The notes under the pieces: model-generated
What the model was told of the DNA's origin: nothing
What the model saw: only the letters and a program-made list of their open reading frames with translations
Databases searched by the model: none
Position numbers and translations under genes: made by a program
In this document: piece after piece, positions 44,001 through 56,000 of the stretch
How the letters are laid out: each line of letters begins with the position of its first letter
How positions within the stretch are numbered: the stretch's first letter is position 1
From: Scoparia ambigualis
Taxonomy: Eukaryota; Arthropoda; Insecta; Lepidoptera; Crambidae
Length of the DNA stretch: 64,000 nt
Reading direction: 5' to 3'
Assembly (NCBI GenBank): GCA_963921215.1
Contig: OY992502.1
Location: 32,299,264 to 32,363,263, forward strand

Positions 44001-47000
44001 AAGAATCTTTTTAGGCGGGCTTGTGATGTCAATTTTAGACTAAAAAGAGATCCACACAGACTTGTCCTCAATGATATTCCTAGATCTGATAAATATGGGA
44101 AAAGCTGCTTAACTATGTGTGTTCGAATATATAATGTAATACCTAATGAAATAAAGAATTTATTTAAAAATAAACTTTTAGAATGGCTTAGGGAGGAGTG
44201 TTTTTATGATGTTAAGGAACTGTTCAATAAACGGACTTAGTAATTAATATTGTTTATTTTGTGAATTACTTATTATCTTTTAAATGTTTGATTTAGTAAT
44301 TATATTTTGATTTTGAATGTATACTTAAATGTACCACTATGATTTGAATGCTATCCGTGTGTTAGCTGAACATGTGCACTTTAATTTTAACTAATGTACA
44401 ACTCCATACCATGTTTTCTGCAAATAAAGAATTATTTATTTATTTAATGTACGGTGAATTACGGGCCAACGAAGTTTCGAATGCGCTTAGAGAGTAGTCC
44501 CTTTGGTACACCTTTCCATGAACTGCGTTAGCCTCTTTTCATCATGCCCGTATGCTCGTTCATCTGCATAGTTACTTAAAAACCCTTATCTACTCCTTAG
44601 ATTCGCGGAGCTCACCGCCAAAGTGTTCGTGTCAGCCTCCATACCAGTACACCTGTTCTCCGCGGTCTGTCCCACGCCCTTCGTGTCGTTCGCCACCATC
44701 CTGTATAAAGCGGCTGCGGGCGTTATGGTGACCGCTTCACACAACCCCAAAGAGGACAACGGGTATAAAGTGTACTGGGGCAACGGATGTCAAATCATTG
44801 CGCCGCACGATGATAATGTGTTGGAGGAAATACTGCAATGTCTTGAGTAAGTATTATCTATTTTTAAGTGTTTTGTTACTTTAGTATCCTGCTGCCAGAT
44901 TATGCGCCACATGATCACAATGTGCTGGAAGAGATACTGCAGTGTCTTGTGCGAGTATTGCTTTGGTGCTTTCTTACTTTAGTACCCCTAGGTAGGCAAC
45001 GTGTACAAGGTGTATTAGGGCAACGGCTGTCAGATCATTGCGTCGCATGACGATAACGTGCTGAAGGAGGTACTGCAGTATCTTGTGTGAGTATTTCTTT
45101 AGTGTTTTGTTACTTTAGTACCCCTAGGCAGACAACGGGTACAAGGTGTACTAGGGCGACGGCTGCCAATTCATTGCGTCGCATGGCGAGAACATGCTGA
45201 AGGAGGTACTGCAGTGTCTTGAGTGAGTATTATCTATACTATAGAGAAGTGCAGTTTTGACAATATTTTAATTTCCGTTAAAACCTTTTTGCTGTTTTTG
45301 TTAAGACACTAAGCACGCTAAACCTAGTTTCATTCTAGTTGTCTCTTGTTCCATCGCTCTTTCATTTCATATTAGTGTGGGAGTTCTTGGCGGGAAAGTG
45401 AAGCGTCATGTCTGCAGTTTTGTTGTATTTTCGACAATTTGTGTTTTGTCGAATATTAATGTGAAATGTAGTGGTGGATTATTTACTGAAAATGTACGTT
45501 TTCGCTAACTCAGTGAGGCAGGTAACCGTGAAACGCCGGCGAATGTCGTCACACAAATGCTAATTGTGTCCCATAATAATCCCCATTCGCGCTGCGTTAC
45601 ACGGCATTGTAAGCAATTTTATACTCACCTACCTGCTGTTAGGAATGTCTGGTTTGGAATAGAAATAAGGAAATATGTACACATCGATGTTATTTTTCAT
45701 CATTACCGTTTGTCTAGAATCTTGTATGTGAAATTTTTACTATAAATTGATAAAGGAGAATGACCAAACTAGCCTATTCGATATCTATTGCGTCTTAATC
45801 ATTCACATATCAAAAGTGTTCTCTTAAGTTATACTGATTACTGTTAAAAAAGGTTTTCTATAGAACGCCGCGTTAAGTGTCAAGTGATAAATAAATGCTG
45901 AACTGAACTGATAGTCATACAATATCAGTTGTCATAACCTCAAAATACCTAAAAAGTCTTGAGCTAAAAATATAAAGCTTCAAACTCCCGCATGATATTG
46001 TAATGTAATTTTTTCTTCATAATTCAGAGCATTGCTGCTATTGATTACTGTTTATTTCATTAAAGCGCTGTGTTACGCTAGCTAGCTAAAAAACCAATAA
46101 AAAACTAGCCTAACTCCCATAGTAAAAAGGTCATTCTCCTTTGTCTCTTCAATATAGGCTGATGATGATGATGATCATTATTCATCAGCCTTTGAATGTC
46201 CCAGTGCTTGACTCGGGATTTTCTGATGGGAAGTAATCACAGTCCCCATGGACACTCAAAAAACCAGAGAGTTGCAGATGCGGCTATAGTAAGGAAGGAG
46301 TATAATCTTTACGCCCCATTAACCCAATGTGAAAAGGCCAGTATGTCGTATCAAAAACATTTAAAACGAACATCATAGTTTCTTAAGTACCTACTACATG
46401 ACAAACAAAATATATTGTGTCTCTTAAAAAGTCAAAAAATAAATCTTTCCTACAATCACACCAATTATCTAGCCCAAGAGAAGCTTCGAAGAAACTCGTT
46501 AAATGGTTACTAGACAACGGATGAACATACTTAAAATACTTAAATACATACTTATTATACATAGAAAACACCCAGACCCGAGACAATTTTGAAAAACAAT
46601 AATTTCTAAATTGACCCGACCGGGGATCAAACCCGGGACCTCAGAGATGGCGACACCGTGAAAACCGGTGTACAAACTACTCGACCAAGGAGGGCGTCAA
46701 AAAGTCAAGTAAGTCCTTCCCGTCGGGTTTAAGTGGGTAGTTTATAGACTGTGAAAAGAAAGATGATAAGACCTTATACTAAGTGCGGTCGGCCTCAGAA
46801 GTATCTTATAACTTTAGTACCTACCACGTCACACCAATTCGTTTGGTACGATTGCGCTCGCTTATTCATTATTATGTACGAACGTGACCGTGTCGCGTAG
46901 AGGTGAAAGAATACTACCACCCCCTCTTTTCCCTTGGGTGTCATAAAAGGCGACTAACGGACCAAAGGCTGCACATACATCCAACAGCATAGAGTGGCGA

Positions 47001-50000
47001 TGGGCTCACCACCTGTCACGCTGAGCACATGTGCAGTCGCTAATTGGTGAAAAGTGGCGATGGCGAGGACTGCTTTTGCGGTCCTCATTGCCTAGTCTCT
47101 GACTAACCCTTCGGCGATAATAGTCGTGATTATATGTATATATGTACCTATGAACGCAGTGGTTGGTATGATATGGTACTATGATATGGTACTAAAGTGT
47201 TAAGATACTTCTGAGGCCGACCGTCCTTAGTACAGTTTGTATTTTATAAGGGCTAATATTATAATAGTGAGTTTAATTTTTTTTCTTATCATTAGTCTAT
47301 AAACTTCCCGCGGAGGATGTCCTAATGCCCTAATTCGGGATGTAAAGATACTTACCTACTCCTCCCTGAAAACCTTCATCGCATCTGCGATTTATTTGCA
47401 TGTCACATGGTATTTGTTACAAGGTGGTATAAAAATATAAATGGTAAACATGTGACATCCTGTAAGGGCACCGCAAAGTGTGGAGCACCACTGCTTTCTT
47501 AACTTAAAACTAAAACTTTGAAATTAGACTAAAATATATGTACATTTTTAATAAAACGATTACAATAATAAAACAACAGTCAATTATTTTCCATCAGGGG
47601 ACTAGCCGGCTTGTTCGTTCCTTATCACATTATAAAATACTAGTGGCCGCGCGCGGTTTCACCCGCGTGGTTCCCGTTCCCGAGGGAATATCGGGATTAA
47701 AAGTATCCTATATGTTAATCCAGGTTATAAACTGTCTGTATGCCGAATTTCATCCAAATCCATTCAGTAGTTTTTACGTGAAAGAGTAACAAACATCCAT
47801 CCCTACTTGCAAACTTTCGCGTTTATAATATTAGTAGGATGTTATCTTTCTCAAATTTCCTTTTATTCCAGCATCCCCGACGACCATTGGAACATATCGG
47901 AGATTCGCACCCACGATTTAGTGACGGATTGCCTGGACGAGGTGACCGCCAAGTACATGGAGTACATACGCGGCAGTCTGCACACCGAGCTGCTGGAACG
48001 GAATAGAACGGCCGCAATCGATACCGTGTACAGCGCCATGCATGGCGTCGGATACGAGTTTGTGGTTAAGGCGTTCCAAACGGCTAATTTGAAGGTAAAA
48101 CACTAAATTACATAAATGCCACATTTCACTAAATTGGAATAAGACTTACTCTGAGATTAGTCTATACAAATTCGGCGTTTAATCTAGGTATAAGGCCTTA
48201 TTCCAGTTTGGCCGAATGCAACCTTATAGTGCCTTACAAATAAACAAAGAATAAAGTCAGAATAGTAATTCCGTGTTTTGTCTTTTTTACTCTAATTTAA
48301 AATTACGTTTGCGTGACAGGAACAAAACACGGATTAACTATTCGTAGCTTATTCTTTGTTTATTTTGCATAGAGTTTTATATAATTCTGACGTTTTGAAT
48401 CCTTAACAGGATCCATGGTCACAGAGAGACTGAAGTGTTGGTTGTCTCATAATAAAATGTTACTTTCATACCATCTAACTTTTTATTGAGTCGACCAACA
48501 CACGGATGTAGTAAATAAACGCGTTTCATCTCAACATACATTAGTACATACATACATATTAAACGCACGACTAACATCCCCGAAGGGTTAGTCAGGGACT
48601 AGGCAACGCGGCCGCTATAGTAATGGGACTGAGCCTTTTTTTTTGAAACTCGAGTTCTTATAAAAAAAACCTAACCTTTTTAATTGTATAATACTAATAT
48701 AAATTTTGCTAAGGCAAACGCCTTGAGGTAAACACCTCAATGGGCAAATTTTTTTCATAAAAAAAAATGAGTAACTTTTCGATCATATGGTTGAAGTAGT
48801 AACTGTTTGAACTTATTTTGTGTCCATGTCTACAGCTTCCTCATTCGACATAGAGAAATTCTAAGCATGCCATATTATGTGCAATCAAACGTTTCAGTCC
48901 TAATTTTTGTGCCACCACAACTTCGTTACTATGCGTTGTTTTATGTGTGTAAGCTGGAGACACGTGTCACCAGCTCGCACACGCCCGTTAAGACAAACCA
49001 GTGAGGTTAGGGTTTTAGACTATAGCCAGAAATTCTGTGCATAATTTGTGCACTAGGAACAAAAAAAACTAACCATCACACTCAAATAAACAATTAGATT
49101 AACAGCATTAGATGTTCGACGCCAACATCAGGATCTACTGTATTTGCATAAAATCATTCACAGTCTTATAGATTCCCCTAAATTGTTATCCCTAATTAAA
49201 TATAACACTAAATTATTAATACGAAATAGAAGAAAAAACATTTTTGTACTGCAAACATATAAGAACAACACATCATACTTCAACCCTATTATAAGAATGT
49301 GTCGGCTATATAATGATTTAAGTCTGTCTAACATGCAACTCGATATCTACACTACAAAGCATACCATATTTAAGTCCCAGGTTAGAAAAATTGTATTTTA
49401 ACACATTATTATGCACTTTTTTATTTTATTTTTTATTTGTATTGTAAATTTAATAAAATTGTTCCTTTTTAATTTGGTAATCGTATTTTTGTTTTTATTT
49501 AAATGTAATGAATTGTAATACCTATCCCTTTTTTATTAATTCAATGAAAGATTGTAATATTGTATAAAATCTTGTATACTTAGTCATTTTATAAATATTT
49601 ATTTTAATTAATTTATTGTTTTATATACGTAGTCATTTTAATAATAATTTTAATCTTAAAAGTCAATTCGTCTTTTGATGAATTCTAAGTAGCTAGTTTG
49701 AAGGAAGAATAGTTTGTTGGCAAATGTTTTCGCATTGCATGTATTGCTGTGTGTACACTTATTTAGGAGTCGGTCTTGATCAAATTGTTATTACTTATAT
49801 TATTTGTCCTTATGTTGATTGCCACCTGTTGTGTATGCCATATAAATAAATAAATAAATACTGTTGAAACTACGATCATAAAACTGTATGCGAGCTGGAG
49901 ACACGGGTCTTTGGCTTGCACAGCTGTATCTTCGAAATTGTTTAAGCTACGGCTATGAATTATACCTCAAAATTTTGTGCTGAATTTGTGCATAAGGCAC

Positions 50001-53000
50001 AAAAAATTTCAAAACTTGGTGAATTACTGTAACTGTATAAGATAAGTAGCGCTTCGTTTTAAAGATCAAATAACACATTATAATTTGTGCACACACGAGG
50101 TAAAATTTCAAATCTCTGGGCCTCTTACTTTAAAAATTAGAAGCCAAAAACTGTTTTCCCGCCAAAAAATTCAAAATAATGTCTCGGAAGCGGCTAAGCG
50201 CGCCGTTGCCGTTCCGTGCGCTACACTATTGCCACTTTTAGACTAGGAGCCGTCCGTTAAAGCGATGCGCGACGCGACTAATATAGTTTCACTATAGGTA
50301 CCTAATAACCTACCCTACTTTTTATTTTAGATATTTCACACACAATGTCTTAGTTATTTTTTGTTGTTGAGACAATTAAATAATTAGATTTGGCTTAATG
50401 ATTAACATTATGGAGGAGTGCAGAACGACAAAATGGTTGAATACTTGAGCCTAATTCGATAAAAAATGGATGCATTCCAGCTAACTAATCGCTGTCGACC
50501 GTCACAGAATAAATTTTAACCATTGAAAGTAATTTATTTTAATATTAGATTTTATTACTTCCCATGGTTAAATGTAAATTAATTAATAAAAATAAATGTA
50601 CTCTATGGCGATCGATGAATTTGCGATTAGTCAGCTGGAATGCCCCCAATGTAATGCTAGGGCCACATTATCGCGCTAGCGCGAAGGTTTGCGTTGTCGT
50701 GACACGTCTGGCCAAACACTTCGCGTTAGCGCATTGTATCATCGCGTTAACGCGCCGCGCTGTCGGTAAATTGCCGCGCATCAAGGATTTTGCCGCGATA
50801 AAGTTTGTGTGGCCACATTTCCTTCGCACACTTTAGTTGACTACGAGACAACTAGAGTGCGTTCCGTCGTTCTGGGTGTAGTTGTTTGGTTAAAGTTTAA
50901 CTCGTTTGAGTTGCAACTGAGCCACGGAACGATCGAGTTGTTTTTATAACCTCTTCTGAAGTATTCCTGTCCAAAACGAGAGAAAACTCTTCTTTATCTA
51001 CATTTTTTTCCACTTTTATACAATATTTAAACCTAATTGTTAAAAAGTAAAACAATACGAAACAAACAGGCCGAATTTTTCGAGACGTTTTGACTTAAAT
51101 TGCAAAATTTGACACTTTAACAATGATATAAACGTCAAATAGCTGTCAGAGTAAAAAAAACAACCATCCGATTTGATGGTTGTTTGGTTGCTGCGCTCTG
51201 AGCCACAGAACGGATGAAACTACGCTCTGACAGCCATCAGAGTAAAATTTCACCAAGCCACGGAACGGTTAGAGCGCGCGCCGGAGTGCGCTCGAGTGCA
51301 CTCGAGTGAAGCCACGGAACGCAGCCCTAGAGGTGTGAACGTGTTGCAAATACGACTATCGATATTATTCTGTTTCGATAATTATGGATTGGAGTAACTA
51401 TAAAGTATTAAAAGTAATACAATATTACGAATTAATAATTAATAAAAATAATAAAGGTGCAGTAAATAATAATTATTTGCCGACATGTAATAAGCGCAAC
51501 AACCTCGTCCATTTTTTCCGATAAAATTAGGAGTGGGCGATACAAATCGTATATGGTTACTGAAACGTATTTATTGCATCAATATCGTCAAATCCGATAT
51601 CGATGCGTTCTGAAACTATATACCTATTTTGGAAAACACTTTATCGCGTCAGGAATGCGGTGTGCGTAGAGATCACAATATTGTACGTGATCCAATTCAA
51701 GAATATTGTAGGTACCGTATTGCTGATATTTACTCGTATTGAATTATCATTAATCTGTAGTTTTTAACAAACAAATGTGCTTGTAAAAGTTTAATGAAAT
51801 AAAATTTGTGTTATCTTTCGATGCGTTCTGAACTATATAGTGGAAAAAACACGATATTGCATTAATTTTTAATAGTCCGTTGATATGGTCGATACCGTTA
51901 TCACCGATATTAAAATATATGTAGGTATAGTTTAACACTTTGCAAGCGGGCATTTTATTACGCGCGTCTCCCTGTGCGCCGGCCTTTTTCGTCATTATTA
52001 TTAGTAAATTCTATAGAAAAAGAACTATAATAAAAATGAATTTAATTGTGTTCTATCTAATCGTTCTGCTGCTTACCTATACTAACCTCCAGTTATGGCT
52101 TCTTTTTGTAGATGTTGTCCATCAGCAGTAGATCACCTAGATTCAATAGTAGGCGTACCTTTGTTATCTTATGTGTAAGTATAGTTATTTTCAAATGCTA
52201 GTAAGTAGGTAGATGTTAAATTTTATATGTATTTCAAACCCAATCCACAGATAACGAAAAAAAATATTTTTTATTATTTTTAATAAAGCTATTTCAAATT
52301 ACAAAACGTTTTTATTATACCAGTACTAGTTAAAAAGTTTGCAAGTTACCAATTCTTCTATGTGTTGATGGCTGACTGACACCCCCTTGTCAGAATGGTT
52401 GATGGTTTAGTTATCGTGGCTTAGTAACTGCTTTTTAGTAACGTGCCCCAACTAAAAATTCTTCATCTCCTATGGGAGTACTTGTCAAGACGAATCAAAC
52501 GAGACCAAACTCGATGGGGTTGTGTGTTATTATTATAAAGTTCCTATGTCCTTTTTCCGGCTCCATCATCAGACCCTGAACACTATTTCCCGATAAAGTA
52601 CTCGTCAAGACGATTCAAACGACCGCGAACTCGATGGGGTAGCATGGTTTTATTATAGAGTTCTTGTAGCCTTTTTACGGCTTCATCATCAGACCCTAAA
52701 CACTATTTCCTATCAGAGTACTCGTCAAGACGATTCAAACGAGCCCAAACTCTATGAGGTTGCATGGTATCAATACTGAGTTCCTGTGGCCTTCTTCCGA
52801 CTGCATCATCAGACCCTGGACACTTTTTTCCAACAGAGTATTCGTCAAGACGGATCAAACGAGTCCAAACTCGATGGGGTTGCATGGTTTTAATACTGAG
52901 TTCCTGTGGCCTTCCTTCGGGTTCATCATCAGACCATGGACCTCGTCTAGTCGTCTCCCGTCAGAGTGCTCATCAAAACTATACAAATGAGCCCGAATGG

Positions 53001-56000
53001 GGTTGCATGGTTTTCTTACAGAGATCCTGTGGCCTTCATCCGGCTAAATCATCAGATCAGCTCAATGACACCATAACATTGCATTGTCATCCAGTTCTGA
53101 CCTATGTTCAAAGTTGCAAGTCTCTAGCTCATCGGGAAGCTAGTATAAAATCGTTTGCATTTGTCGACAAATAAATAAACAAATAAACGAGAAAGCTACC
53201 TAATAAAAACGTGGTAATAAAAAACATACAGGCAGACAAATATTATCACTTACTTATCATATTAATGAGGTTATTACTTACTTAAAACTAAGCATAGCGA
53301 TATTTGGTGAACATTCCGTAATAAAATAGACTTTGCTTTTATTTTAAATTAACCAATTTCCTATATCAGACGTCTCCTAGCCTAAAATTCTCGGTATAGA
53401 AACAAAACGATCGAGAGCGCAAATTAAAATGACTTTAAATAATGCTAGCTCTCAAGTTCAAACTCGATTGCAATAGTGTAGCGCACGGAACGGCAACGGC
53501 GCGCTTAGCCGCTTCCGAGACATTATTTTGAATTTTTTGGCGGGAAAACAGTTTTTGGCTTATAATTTATAAAGTAAGAGGCCCAGAGATTTGAAATTTT
53601 GCCTCGTGTGTGCACAAATTATAATGTGTTATTTGATCTTTAAAACGAAGCGCTACATATCTTATACAGTTACAGTAATTCACTATGTGTTAGCCCGTGT
53701 TACGTGTCACCAGCTTACACATACTTATCGGTTTGTAGCTCAAAAACCTTTTGAGTTAAAGTTTTGAATTTTTTTGTGCCTTATGCACAATTTAGCACAA
53801 AATTTTGAGGTATAATTCATAGCCCTAGCTTAAACAATTTCGAAGATACAGCTGTGCAAGCCAAAGACCCGTGTCTCCAGCTCGCATACAGTTTTATGAT
53901 CGTAGTTTCAACAGTATTTGAGTGTGATGGTTAGTTTTTTTTGTTCCTAGTGCACAAATTATGCACAAAATTTCTGGCTATAGTCTAAAACCCTAACCTC
54001 ACTGGTTTGTCTTAACGGGCGTGTGCGAGCTGGTGACACGTGTCTCCAGCTTACACACATAAAACAACGCATAGTAACGAAGTTGTTGTGGCACAAAAAT
54101 TAGGACTGAAACGTGTGATTGCACATAATATGGACAAAAATAAGGCGTGCTTAGAATTTCTCTATGTCGAATGAGGAAGCTGTAGACGCACTTATTTTTC
54201 CTCTTTAGCGCACTCGTCGCGTTGGCTCGCTTGTGGAGGTGGTTGACGAACGCCTAATTGTATGACACTGTAGCCTAGAACTTTATATCAACAGAATGGA
54301 TATGAAACTCATTGTTTCTAAAAAGACTTCGGCACTAGCAATGGACTCGTCTTAAGAGACATATTGTAAGGGCTCGTGAGTCTTATCACTGACAAAAGGC
54401 TTGAGCTCTCATTTACGAGTTCAGGCTCGAAAAATCGAGTCCAGTTTCTAAAATAGGACCTAAAGAACTCGAGTCCTGGCCAACACTATCGCCGACCCGC
54501 TTTTAGCAAACATGGTGATTAAGCCAACAGCCATCAATTGTAGCGATGTCTTGATTTCCGTGATGGTGGCCTTTGTTACTTTTGTTAAGTTTATTGTTAA
54601 GTTCTCTCCATCCGACTGGTTTTCTGGAAGTAATCGCTTTATAGCGATAAGACCGCCAAATTGTAACTGTGTATTGTACGTACTTATCTTTATGTTTCGT
54701 GTTGTGAAATGTAAACTGTTAATAAAAGTGTTATCTTACCATCTATCTATCTGTTTACCAGGTACCAATAAGCGTCCCCCAACAACAGCAGCCCGACCCC
54801 GATTTCCCCACGGTCCACTTCCCCAACCCTGAGGAGTTGGAGTGCTTGGAGCTGAGCAAGCGGCTGGCGGAGGCCGAAGGCGCTAAGCTGGTGCTAGTCA
54901 ATGACCCTGATGCGGATAGGCTGGCCGTCGCCGAGTATGAGCCCAGGTCAGTGTTATCTGAACGTCCGATCTCTTTGAATGAACTTGCGATAAGGTGTTT
55001 TCCTGCGGGATATTTTTTTTTATTCTACAACGGGTTAGCGCTTGGCTTTCATCTCACCTGATGGTAAGTGACGATAAAGCCGAAGGTGGAAGCGCGCTTC
55101 ACCCGGAATCCTCAACCACTGAGGATCGCAGAATACTAAGAACACGCAAATCTTTTGAGGAACTGGCTATCTCATCTCAAACTGTCGGAACACAACAATG
55201 CTATAAACATCGTTATGGTGACAGACTTAGATAAGATGGTGGTAGCTAGCCAGGCGGACTATGACGAATATTTTTGATCGGGTTCAAAAATTATTTAGAT
55301 TTAGATAATATTTTTAATGTCATTTTTAAATAAATATCCTGTTGGATGTATGCAGTCTTTATTCCGTTAATCGCCTTTTTTCTTTCTTTTGTATTTTCTC
55401 ATTAATTTTTTTTATGACACCAAAGGGAAGTGAGTGGGTTGGTAGTATTCTTTTAGAGAGTTCATATAATACTTAAAATAAGATCATTAGGTATTTACTA
55501 TTATCCCCTAAGGATTAGTCTGAGTCCAGGCAATGAGGACCGCAAAAGCAGTCCACTGCCACAGTCCACGGCACACCTAATAACAACTGCACATGTGCTC
55601 AGCGTGGCATGTGTCAGTCTTTAGTTCGTTAGTCGCCTTTTACGACACCCAAGGGAAGAGAGGGGATGGTAGTATTCTTTCACCGCTATGCGACACGACT
55701 GGGTTTTTACTTTGAGCGTTATTAACGCACATATCAATTATTACGAAAATATTATTATTTTGTAGTAAAACACATTAGCCGATATTAAATATCATTTATT
55801 CTTCTCCATTTAACAATCAGTCCTGCCGTCATACATCCGTTTTGGTTACACGTCTGTCCAGACCAAGCGCCAAGCCGAAAATGCCCCACTCACCCAGTCA
55901 CCAACTGCCGCCATACTTCTCCCTCTCGAGTCCCCGACACATGACATGTATCAAATCATTAAATTGTCAATCGTTCTATAGATAATAAGAATAGACTAAA

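Larger units (their letters stand above)
48811..54196. mobile_element. 5.4-kb foldback-type element with 650-730 bp inverted ends
   Basis: Left arm 48811-49084 plus 49861-50228 (split by a LINE), right arm 53467-54196. The arms match over nearly their whole length (for example GCGCACGGAACGGCAACGG, TTTGAAATTTTGCCTCG and GTTTTATGATCGTAGTTTC on the right have complements on the left). Each arm is itself built from two related subterminal units with AGCTGGAGACACG and GCACAAAATTTTG-like words. The interior has two MITEs and a 120-bp repeat element but no transposase. Fills most of Pgm2 intron 5. Confidence 0.75.

Noticed and set aside
52754..53174. ORFs across the 120-bp repeat
   Set aside because: Open frames exist in more than one register because 120 is divisible by 3; no protein features.
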